Position numbers and translations under genes: made by a program. Under the pieces are notes generated by a model. That model was given only the letters and a program-made list of their open reading frames with translations. It did no database searches and was not told the DNA's origin. DNA of 64,000 bases from contig NZ_BLIV01000007.1 in the NCBI RefSeq assembly GCF_009811755.1, forward strand, positions 124,001 through 188,000, given 5' to 3'. Origin of the DNA: Roseobacter cerasinus (GTDB lineage Bacteria; Pseudomonadota; Alphaproteobacteria; Rhodobacterales; Rhodobacteraceae). This document shows positions 56,823 to 64,000 of the stretch, piece after piece; within the stretch, counting starts at the first letter, position 1, and each line of letters starts with the position of its first letter.

Positions 56823-57671
56823 CTAGGTTTCGGCCACGGCCCGGGCCAGCGCGCAAAATCCTTCCAGAGGGACCTGTTCGGCGCGGTCTGTGGGCTTCAA
56901 GCCAGCGGAGATCAGCCGGTCTTCAATATCCGGCGCCACCCCTTTGAGGGCCGCCCGCAGCATCTTGCGCCGCTGGTTGAAGGCGGCGGCCACCACGCGG
57001 CTCAACACCTCCGCATCAGCCGGAAAGCGCGCCTCGGGCAGGGCGGTCAGATGCACCACGCTGCTGGAGACCTTGGGCGGCGGGGTGAAGGCGTCGGGCG
57101 GCAATTGCAGGACGATCCGCGCGTCGCTGCGCCACTGGGCAAGAATGGCCAACCGCCCGTAAGCTTTACTGCCGGGCTGCGCCACGATCCGCTCGGCCAC
57201 CTCGCGCTGGAACATCAACGTCAAGCTCTGCCAGAACGGTGGCCATGTGCCTGGTGTCAGCCACCGCACCAGCAGCTCAGTGCCCACATTGTAGGGCAGG
57301 TTGGCCGCCACGCGGATGGGCGGGGTCAGATGCACCAAGGGGTCGATCTGCAGCGCATCCCCCTCCAGCACAGTCAGCCGACCGGGATAAGCCTCAGCAA
57401 TCTCTCCCAGCGGAGGCAGGCAGCGGCTGTCTTTCTCGATGGCCAGCACGTGGCGCGCGCCTTCGGCCAGCAGCCCGCGCGTCAGCCCGCCAGGGCCAGG
57501 CCCGATTTCCAGCACATCGCAGGCCGTCAGATCACCCGCAGCGCGCGCAATCTTGGCCGTCAGGTTGAGATCCAGCAGGAAGTTCTGCCCCATGGATTTG
57601 CGCGCCCGCAGATCATGAGCCCGGATCACATCCCGTAATGGCGGCAAGCTGTCGATGGCGCTCATCTTCAT
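56823..57671 (-). CDS. rsmA: 16S rRNA adenine(1518/1519)-N6-dimethyltransferase
   Basis: 282 residues with the ATG at 57671 (AGGGA upstream); an ATG at 57665 is also possible. KsgA family: [22 protein letters not shown] (motif I), NLPYNVG (motif IV) and the C-terminal helix [19 protein letters not shown]. Dimethylates two adenines near the 16S 3' end, a ribosome maturation step. It follows pdxA by 28 bases including a short repeat motif. Confidence 0.95.
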   Translation of the reverse strand: MKMSAIDSLPPLRDVIRAHDLRARKSMGQNFLLDLNLTAKIARAAGDLTACDVLEIGPGPGGLTRGLLAEGARHVLAIEKDSRCLPPLGEIAEAYPGRLTVLEGDALQIDPLVHLTPPIRVAANLPYNVGTELLVRWLTPGTWPPFWQSLTLMFQREVAERIVAQPGSKAYGRLAILAQWRSDARIVLQLPPDAFTPPPKVSSSVVHLTALPEARFPADAEVLSRVVAAAFNQRRKMLRAALKGVAPDIEDRLISAGLKPTDRAEQVPLEGFCALARAVAET

Positions 57672-57680
57672 TGTTCCCTG

Positions 57681-57699
57681 AATATGCCCGCCGGAGGCG
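57681..57699 (-). repeat. Short intergenic motif, copy 4
   Basis: On the minus strand it reads GCCTCCGGCGGGCATATT directly after the pdxA stop codon (57700-57702) and before the ksgA ribosome-binding site. The GCCTCCGGCGGG half is identical to copy 2, while the AGAAGA half is missing. Confidence 0.45.
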
Positions 57700-58674
57700 T
57701 CATCGGTTGGCCATCTGCGCGGCCAGTTTGATCGCCTCAATCATACTCGTCGGATTGGCGCCACCCTGGCCTGCAATATCGAAGGCAGTGCCGTGATCCG
57801 GAGACGTGCGCACGAAGGGCAGGCCCAGAGTCACATTCACGCCCCGGTCAAAATCCAATGTCTTGATGGGGATCAACGCCTGATCGTGATACATGGCCAG
57901 TGCGGCATCATATTTCGCCCGGGCAGTGGCATGAAACATGGTGTCTGCGGGCAGGGGGCCGCGCAAGTCAAACCCTTCGTCGCGCATGTCCGCGATCAGC
58001 CGGTTGATCCAGCGCAGCTCTTCCTGACCCATGGTGCCGCCTTCGCCCGCGTGCGGGTTCAGACCCGAGACCGCGAGGCGCGGCGCCCTGATCCCGAAGT
58101 CCGCGCGCAAGGCGGCGTCTGTTATTTCGATCGTCTCGCGAAGCAAGGCCGGGGTGAGCACTGTCGGCACCTCGACCAGTGGAATGTGGATCGTGACCGG
58201 CACAACGCGCAGCTGGTCAGAAGCCAGCATCATCACCGCGCGGTGATCCCCGCCCGCCAAAGTGGCGAGGTATTCGGTGTGGCCGGGATAGGAAAAACGC
58301 GCCCCCTCGATCAGTGCCTGTTTGTGAATGGGCGCAGTGCACAGCGCCGAGGCGGCACCGGTACGGACCAGACCGACACAGGCCGCAATCACGTCGATCA
58401 CGCCTTGGGCATTGGCGGGGTCGGGCGTGCCCGGGATTGCGGGGTTGGGGAATGAATACGCGAGCACGGGCAGAGCATCCGCGCCCACAGAACCGGCCTG
58501 CGACGCATGATCGATGACCTGATACGGTGTCCCGTCCGGCAAATGACGCGGGTCGCCCATCCAGACCATCGGCACATGGTCGCGCAGGGCCGCCCAAGCC
58601 GCTGCAGCGATTTCCGGCCCGACCCCTGCAGGTTCCCCGCAGCTGATAACAACCGGGGCGGTGGTCTCGGTCAT
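57700..58674 (-). CDS. pdxA: 4-hydroxythreonine-4-phosphate dehydrogenase
   Basis: 324 residues. Pyridoxal-5'-phosphate (vitamin B6) synthesis, de novo DXP-dependent route. Metal ligand histidines in [20 protein letters not shown] and MYHDQALIP, and the conserved start [11 protein letters not shown]. Its start overlaps the upstream surA stop by 4 bases (58671-58674), so surA-pdxA-ksgA form one transcript. Confidence 0.94.
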   Translation of the reverse strand: MTETTAPVVISCGEPAGVGPEIAAAAWAALRDHVPMVWMGDPRHLPDGTPYQVIDHASQAGSVGADALPVLAYSFPNPAIPGTPDPANAQGVIDVIAACVGLVRTGAASALCTAPIHKQALIEGARFSYPGHTEYLATLAGGDHRAVMMLASDQLRVVPVTIHIPLVEVPTVLTPALLRETIEITDAALRADFGIRAPRLAVSGLNPHAGEGGTMGQEELRWINRLIADMRDEGFDLRGPLPADTMFHATARAKYDAALAMYHDQALIPIKTLDFDRGVNVTLGLPFVRTSPDHGTAFDIAGQGGANPTSMIEAIKLAAQMANR

Positions 58675-59891
58675 GGGGTGACGATACGAGCATCCGCGCG
58701 AAGCTGGTCAAGCAGGCTGTCGGCATAGGCTGTCAGCCGGGCGGATCGCAGAGAGCTGGCCACATCTTCGCGCGCGACCTCCTGGTTGACCGCCGCGGTC
58801 CGGCCACAGAGCATCAGGAAGACCAGCGTCTCGCCATTCGCCCGCGTCAGGGCGGTTGAAACCTCGCCGGGGTCCAGCTTGCTCAGTTCAATCGCGATGT
58901 CCTGCGGGATCTCTGATGGGGTCTTGCTGCCGCGCTCCAGCACCTCTTCGGGTTGGCCTTGGGCGATGCCGTAAAGGTCGTCGCAGACGTCCACTTGTGC
59001 ACGCACCCGCTCCGCTTCGGCGAGACCTGCCGGTGATCTGCCGCCGGGGATGTAGTAGGCCGCATATTCAATCGCGGCGAATTCGCGCGTCGGCGCGCCG
59101 GTTTCCTGGATATCGCGGAGCTGAAACAAGGCAACCGCATTGGGAATGGGCAACGGGTCCGTCACCTCTCCGGGTGCGAGCGAGAGCAGAATGGGGCGCA
59201 GCACGGGTGGCAGGTTGGTCAGATCCTGCCAGGGCAGCCGCCCTCCTGAATCGCGTGAGGCCGTGGCTGAAAACTCACGGGCGTAGTTCGAAAATTCCTC
59301 CGTCGAGCTACTGGTGGCGATCTCTAGCGCGATCTCATCCACCTCAGCCTTTCGCTCAGGCGGAGCGGGGATGATGATTTCGGAGACAAGGACGCGAATG
59401 CCTGTTGTGCCGCTCCCGGAGCCCAGTGCGCGGTCAATCTCGCGCTCTGAGATTTGAACCCGCGCACCAAAACGCGCGCGAATGAGCTCGCGCCAGGAAA
59501 TGCCAGCCTCGACAAAATCTCTCAGGGTTTCTTCAGCAACACCGCCCTCTGCCAAAGCCGCGATGAACTCATCCGCTGTCAGATTGGCCCGCGCGGCGAA
59601 TTCATCAAGGCCGGACTGTATGCCTTCTTCGGTGAGTTCGATGCCAGCGGCTTCGACAGCTTGCAGTTGCAGGCGTTCGTTGATCAGTGTTTCGATCACA
59701 TCGTCGCGGTTGCTGCCCGGTGTGTTCAACAGCCGCAGGAAGGCAATGCGCTGCTCGACTTCAAACTCCGTGATCACATCATCGTTCACGAAAGTGACCG
59801 GATCGAAGAGGCTTTGCGCGGCGACCGGCGGTGCAAGTGCCACCCCGGCGACCAAGGCGATGATGGTTATAAATCTGCTCAGTGCCGTCAT
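58671..59891 (-). CDS. surA: Periplasmic peptidyl-prolyl isomerase/chaperone, SurA-like
   Basis: 406 residues with a Sec signal peptide (ALSRFITIIALVAGVALAPPVAAQ). N-terminal SurA core (VTFVNDDVITEFEVEQRIAFL) and a parvulin-type PPIase region (about 165-270: RVLVSEIIIPAPPERKAEVD, DSGGRLPWQDLTNLPPVL). Escorts outer-membrane proteins such as LptD. Conserved position directly after lptD. Confidence 0.9.
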   Translation of the reverse strand: MTALSRFITIIALVAGVALAPPVAAQSLFDPVTFVNDDVITEFEVEQRIAFLRLLNTPGSNRDDVIETLINERLQLQAVEAAGIELTEEGIQSGLDEFAARANLTADEFIAALAEGGVAEETLRDFVEAGISWRELIRARFGARVQISEREIDRALGSGSGTTGIRVLVSEIIIPAPPERKAEVDEIALEIATSSSTEEFSNYAREFSATASRDSGGRLPWQDLTNLPPVLRPILLSLAPGEVTDPLPIPNAVALFQLRDIQETGAPTREFAAIEYAAYYIPGGRSPAGLAEAERVRAQVDVCDDLYGIAQGQPEEVLERGSKTPSEIPQDIAIELSKLDPGEVSTALTRANGETLVFLMLCGRTAAVNQEVAREDVASSLRSARLTAYADSLLDQLRADARIVTP

Positions 59892-59898
59892 GTCTGCT

Positions 59899-62034
59899 CT
59901 ACCTGCATGTTCTTGAGTAGGTTTCCGTACCCTTTCGGGCCGAAAACCCGTTTAGTCCGATCGATAAGCCCAAAACGGTGACCGGTTCAAGGCTCGACGA
60001 ACTGGCGAAACTGCGATCCACCGAGAATCGGACCGACACGCATTCTTGTTCGTATCTCAGACCAATCCCTATGTCAGAGGCGCGGTCCAGTGAGATATCG
60101 TAACGCCAATCGGCGGTTGCGATCCAGTGTCTGTCGAACCGGTAGGATCCGTCCAGCGCGATCTCCGCGATGCTGTCCGGCCGGTTCTCACCGGCGTCGC
60201 GTGTCAGCCAGATGTAGCTGCCGCCCAAGTTGGTTCGCCTGCCATTATAATCGCCACGGATCTCGGCTTTTGAAAAATTCAAATCCTCATTGAACAGTGT
60301 GCGTGCGGTCAGTGTCAGATTGTCCTGAGTGGCGATCTGACCCGCCACCAGGAAATCGGAGGAGACGCCACTCAGTCCGGAGGTTTCCGTGAAGTTGTCG
60401 TTCGCCTCTTGCCGGATGACCTGCCCCACAGTCAGGGAGGTGTCAAAACCATTGGGGTCAAATCGTGCCCAGTTGACACCAACTGCCACGCTACGTCCAT
60501 GCTCTCTGCGGTCAGGCTCGGCAAACCGGGACAGCGAGGTGAGGTTGCCGCCGTCGAATTCAGCGCGTGTGCTCTCTTCATTGGGCACATCGATCTGATC
60601 GCCGCCCACCCAGGCCAACTGGACAATGGGTTCAAGAAACTGGGTGACGCCATCCTGTCCGCCCCGCGCCATGGGATAGCGAAAGGCAATGGCTCCGCGC
60701 GGGCTGAGCTGCGTCTCGTTTTGCGGAAAGCTGCTGTCTTGTGCGACGTCAAACACATCAGCCGTCAGCCCAAGTGTGACATCAGCGCGCACGCCTCTGA
60801 ACACCGTCCAACTGCGCAGCCAGTCGGCTTCGGTGCTGATGCGGGCGATATCGCGGCCGAGGCTGTCAGTATCCGACTCGCGATAGTGTGTGTGGGCGTT
60901 GGCCGCAAACCGCAGCTCCCCGCCGATGCGACCGGGGAAATAGCGTGATTCATAGATGCCATCAGCGATCACGGTGGGCAGATTTGTGTTCACATCCGCC
61001 TCTCGCAACGATCTGAACAAGATCAGCCCGCCGGAAATATACTCGTCGCGCCGCGCGCGGCTGATCGTGACCGCGCTGTCCAGCCGGTCCTTGGTGGAGT
61101 AGCCGTAGTCCCGCAGATAGGTGCCGTCTGAGGTCAGTTCGATATCAAATGTAAGCTGGTAGTCGTTGCGCAGATTGAACTGTCCGTTTCCGAAGACATA
61201 GGCACGTGTTTCTCCGGGTCGCTCTTCGTCGCGGCTGATGGCGCTGTTGAGTCCGATCCGGCCTTTTCGAAAGGCCTGCCGGTAGCGGAACTCCAGCGTA
61301 CGCGTGCGGGATGAGATATAGGGGGTGACCGTGAGGTCGCGGTCCGGCGCGATATTGATGAAATAGGGAATCTTGAGGCCGGTGCCGAAACCGCTGGCTG
61401 TGCGGATTTCGGGGATCAGAAACCCGGTCGCCCGCTCGACCGAGGAATCCGGCAGGCGCAGACGTGGAATGTAAATCAGCGGAATGTCGCGGATCAGGAA
61501 CTGCGCTCCGTCGAAATACAGTTGGCGTTTCTCTTTATCATGCACCACACGGCGGGCCCGGATCTGCCACAGCGGCGGGCTGCCATCTTCGCAGATCTGA
61601 CAGGAGGTCACAGCCGTCTTGTAGAGCTGATTGTAGCGCCCGTTGACCCTTTGTATCTGGACAGCGGCCAGTTGCAATTGCTGGTTCAGCACCATACGCG
61701 CGCCGCGCAGCAGGCCCGTGCGCAGGGTGCCATCAAGCTCTGCCGCTGAGGCAAGAATCGTGGTGCCTTCGCCATCTTCCATGGTGATCGGGCCAGTGAT
61801 GGTCAGTTGCCCTGTGCCGCGATCGTATCGCATCTCCGATGCGGTGATCCGTGTCGGGCCTTGAAATGCCTCGACGTTGCCGCGAGCGACCAGCTCGCGG
61901 TCATTTTCGATAAAAAGCTCATCTGCGATCAAAACGGCCGGGTCTGCCGCAGCCTCCTGACTGGCGGCAAGCGCGGGGCACAGCGACAAGACCAAGGTGA
62001 GTGCCCAGAGACGGGTCAGAACCGGCTTGAGCAT
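59899..62034 (-). CDS. lptD: LPS-assembly protein LptD
   Basis: 711 residues, start ATG at 62034, in a one-base overlap with the lptG stop. Signal peptide (MLKPVLTRLWALTLVLSLCP), an OstA/LptA-like N-domain (AVLIADELFIENDRELVARG, ASEMRYDRGTGQLTITGPIT) then a large C-terminal beta barrel. Cys for disulfide control: SCQICED in the N-part, and ECVSVRFS and TCR toward the end. Inserts LPS into the outer leaflet with LptE, which is not seen here. Confidence 0.95.
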   Translation of the reverse strand: MLKPVLTRLWALTLVLSLCPALAASQEAAADPAVLIADELFIENDRELVARGNVEAFQGPTRITASEMRYDRGTGQLTITGPITMEDGEGTTILASAAELDGTLRTGLLRGARMVLNQQLQLAAVQIQRVNGRYNQLYKTAVTSCQICEDGSPPLWQIRARRVVHDKEKRQLYFDGAQFLIRDIPLIYIPRLRLPDSSVERATGFLIPEIRTASGFGTGLKIPYFINIAPDRDLTVTPYISSRTRTLEFRYRQAFRKGRIGLNSAISRDEERPGETRAYVFGNGQFNLRNDYQLTFDIELTSDGTYLRDYGYSTKDRLDSAVTISRARRDEYISGGLILFRSLREADVNTNLPTVIADGIYESRYFPGRIGGELRFAANAHTHYRESDTDSLGRDIARISTEADWLRSWTVFRGVRADVTLGLTADVFDVAQDSSFPQNETQLSPRGAIAFRYPMARGGQDGVTQFLEPIVQLAWVGGDQIDVPNEESTRAEFDGGNLTSLSRFAEPDRREHGRSVAVGVNWARFDPNGFDTSLTVGQVIRQEANDNFTETSGLSGVSSDFLVAGQIATQDNLTLTARTLFNEDLNFSKAEIRGDYNGRRTNLGGSYIWLTRDAGENRPDSIAEIALDGSYRFDRHWIATADWRYDISLDRASDIGIGLRYEQECVSVRFSVDRSFASSSSLEPVTVLGLSIGLNGFSARKGTETYSRTCR

Positions 62035-63131
62035 CAGCCGTCCTCTGCGTGCAAAAGCAGGCCGAGGGCCAGCAGGACGGCGGCAACGGGCGGCGCCCAA
62101 GCGGCCAGGGCGATCGGGATCTGCCCGTTCTCACCCAGAATTTGCGCAAAGCTGCGAATGAAATACAAACCGAACCCCAAAAGCACCGCGGCCAGCACCG
62201 CAATACCGGTGCCCCCGAGCCGGGTATGCCGCATGGTGAAGGCGCTCGCAACAAGAACCATTGAGACCAGAAAGAGAGGGCGGGCCAACTCGGACTGGAA
62301 CCAGACGCGGTGTTGCCGGGACGAGAACCCGGCCTGTTCCAACTGTTCGATAAACTCGGGCAGCTTCCAGATGGAGATTGAACTGGGGCGCCCGAAACTC
62401 TCGCGGATCCGCTCCAGAGTCAGGGTGGTTGCAATGAAGTAGTCGTCGTGCAGCTCGGCATCGGCTTCGGCATTGCCGCCCGGCCGCAGCGGCCAGAGTT
62501 TCACACCTCTGAGCGACCAGCCGCCGTTTTCGAGGGCCGCACTCTCGGCGGCGATTCGGCGGATTGGCCCACCTCCGGGCGCATAAGACAGGAAAGTGAC
62601 GTCGTAGAGGACCGAGGCATCAGAATTCGACCGCCAGGCCCGGATGACCGTCTGCCCTTCTGCGCCGCCCTGGCGCAGCCAGAGCCCTTCACCGGAGATG
62701 GAGAGGGTCGACGCCCCGCCGGTGCGGTAGCCCTCGGCCAGTTCGCTGTAGTATTTCGACGTGCCCGCGACGATGGGGTTCAGCATGGTCAACGCCAGCC
62801 CGCCAATCAGCAAGGCGACAACGCAAGGTGCAACAAGCGCACGCAGCGCGGAGCGCCCGGCGGCCCGGGTCGCGACCAGTTCGGAGGAACGCGCGAGCCC
62901 CACAAAGAACGCGATGGTCGACAGAATGAAGATCAGCGGCAGGATCTCGTTGACCGTCTCCGGGGCCTTGAGCAGCGTCAAGCCAATGATCCGGCCAAAG
63001 CTCACGTCGTACTTGCCAAAACTACCTGTGAGGTCGACAAGGTCGATCACACCAACAATGGCAAATAGCACCGCGGTCAGCATCAACACGCTGAGGGCGA
63101 AGCGCCGTGCGAAATAGGCATGCAGGATCAT
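62034..63131 (-). CDS. lptG: LPS export permease LptG
   Basis: 365 residues, ATG at 63131 overlapping the lptF stop (ATGA). N-terminal two membrane helices (MILHAYFARRFALSVLMLTA), a beta-jellyroll periplasmic domain in the middle, and three to four C-terminal membrane segments (ELARPLFLVSMVLVASAFTM). With LptF and the LptB ATPase it extracts LPS from the inner membrane. Confidence 0.93.
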   Translation of the reverse strand: MILHAYFARRFALSVLMLTAVLFAIVGVIDLVDLTGSFGKYDVSFGRIIGLTLLKAPETVNEILPLIFILSTIAFFVGLARSSELVATRAAGRSALRALVAPCVVALLIGGLALTMLNPIVAGTSKYYSELAEGYRTGGASTLSISGEGLWLRQGGAEGQTVIRAWRSNSDASVLYDVTFLSYAPGGGPIRRIAAESAALENGGWSLRGVKLWPLRPGGNAEADAELHDDYFIATTLTLERIRESFGRPSSISIWKLPEFIEQLEQAGFSSRQHRVWFQSELARPLFLVSMVLVASAFTMRHTRLGGTGIAVLAAVLLGFGLYFIRSFAQILGENGQIPIALAAWAPPVAAVLLALGLLLHAEDG

Positions 63132-64000
63132 GCTGACGCCTGTTTGTTGGTCGCCCGTTTGCGCCTGAGCCACCTGGGTCGTGCCAGATAGGCCAGCATG
63201 CCTGTCGCCAGCACAGCACCGAGGGCTGCGGGCAGGTAAAGGACGGGCCAGCGCTGCGCCTCGGCCCGCACCGGGTTCTGTAAGGTCGATCCCAAACCAT
63301 CGATCAGCAACAGCAGGCCAAAGGCGACCCCGATTTCGCGCCAGACCCCAAAGCGGGAATACCCGCCCACCAGAAGGGTCGTGAAGCCGATCATGGCAGC
63401 GACCACGCAAAAGAACGGCTCGGCAAAGCGGTTGTGGAACTCTTCCGCGATATCGCCGACCCGCTGCCCGGTCTGAGCTGACACGTCGCGCCACGAGGTC
63501 ATGAGTGCGAGCGTTGTCATGTTGCGCACGCGTTGCGCATGTGACGGATCGCCTCGAACCAATGCGCTGATGTCGAAAGAGAAATCGCGAAATCGCGCAG
63601 TGGACAGCCGGTTTGTCTTAGAACTGAGGCGCTGCGCCATGCCATCGAGCATGATCAATGTGGTAACGTTCTGATCGCGGAGCAGGTAGGCTTCGGCGGC
63701 TGTGTAGATCACGCCTTCCTCAGGCTTGCGGCGATCCGACAGGAAGACGTCGTTCAGAATCCCGTCTTCGTTGATTTCGCGGGCATAGAATGTGACCGCG
63801 CGCGAGGGGTGCAGAAAGGTGCCTTCGGTCAGCAGGCGCGAGGTCGCGTTCTGCGAAATTTCGGCTTCGCGTTCGCTGAGCTGCTGCAGCGCCAGTGGCA
63901 GAAGGGCGTGATGCAGCGCGGAGGCCATCAGGAACACCACAACCCCGAAGGCCAGCACCGGCCGCGCCAACCGGTAGGGCCCCCATCCTGTCGCCTGCAT
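63128..64000 (-). CDS. lptF: LPS export permease LptF, 3' part (5' end outside window)
   Basis: 290 residues seen, open to the last base. The first residue in the window is an internal Met and a normal LptF has about 70-90 more residues. A helix then a periplasmic domain (AVTFYAREINEDGILNDVFL, IMLDGMAQRL) and C-terminal helices (FCVVAAMIGFTTLLVGGYSR) are visible. Partner of LptG. Confidence 0.93.
   Translation of the reverse strand: MQATGWGPYRLARPVLAFGVVVFLMASALHHALLPLALQQLSEREAEISQNATSRLLTEGTFLHPSRAVTFYAREINEDGILNDVFLSDRRKPEEGVIYTAAEAYLLRDQNVTTLIMLDGMAQRLSSKTNRLSTARFRDFSFDISALVRGDPSHAQRVRNMTTLALMTSWRDVSAQTGQRVGDIAEEFHNRFAEPFFCVVAAMIGFTTLLVGGYSRFGVWREIGVAFGLLLLIDGLGSTLQNPVRAEAQRWPVLYLPAALGAVLATGMLAYLARPRWLRRKRATNKQASA

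Overview
The window looks like a chromosomal segment of a Rhodobacteraceae (Roseobacter-group) alphaproteobacterium. The evidence is high G+C, N-terminal GTG/TTG starts mixed with ATG, many 4-base stop/start overlaps, and gene orders I associate with this family: cysS-cimA; erpA/dgt-argS-SPOR-nagZ-scpA-scpB; rpmF-plsX-fabH-ihfA-merR; prfA-prmC-DUF4167; lptF-lptG-lptD-surA-pdxA-ksgA. No prophage, IS, transposase, CRISPR array or rRNA is visible. One tRNA (Pro-GGG) is present. This assignment is inference from gene content and order, not a database search.

Layout. 1-4.1 kb: 3' part of cysS, a palindromic repeat, then a cimA / methyltransferase / squalene-synthase-like operon. 4.1-11 kb: accessory genes, namely two MFS transporters, an orphan cobK-alkA-esterase operon, and a membrane-anchored AraC regulator facing a secreted hydrolase. 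11-16.2 kb: an HNH endonuclease, an animal-type heme peroxidase, xthA, and then the most unusual part of the window. This is a 93-residue protein made of TTSM repeats plus a 350-residue partner, behind an AT-rich promoter with DnaA boxes and a TTAA-N7-TTAA CtrA-type site. 16.2-23.3 kb: housekeeping run from erpA to scpB. 23.3-30.5 kb: a second copy of the palindromic repeat, a double-length dCTP deaminase, tRNA-Pro, a MerR regulator with Glu-Pro minisatellites, and the ihfA-fabH-plsX-rpmF block with an alpha/beta hydrolase inserted before the DUF177 gene. 30.5-45.7 kb: BamE-like lipoprotein, OlsB-like acyltransferase, ABC-F, SDR, FemAB-like acyltransferase, tyrS, anmK, eno, transporters, a Fur/Mur regulator and a DEAD-box helicase. 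45.7-53.7 kb: selO, nucleoside hydrolase, mazG, an M20 hydrolase with two tandem ureohydrolases, and small envelope proteins. 53.8-64 kb: prfA-prmC, DUF4167 and the LPS-transport block, ending inside lptF.

How the genes work together. The lptF-lptG-lptD-surA block builds and serves the outer membrane, with the BamE-like lipoprotein elsewhere. nagZ and anmK are two steps of peptidoglycan recycling. plsX, fabH and olsB feed membrane lipid synthesis. dgt, the dCTP deaminase and mazG act on nucleotide pools. M20 plus two ureohydrolases suggest catabolism of a blocked guanidino compound. The best candidate for an undescribed system is the TTSM-repeat protein and its partner (14.4-16.2 kb). I recognise no function for either one. 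Domain names and catalytic residues come from motif recognition only, and coordinates for start codons were chosen by ribosome-binding-site spacing and overlap with the upstream gene.
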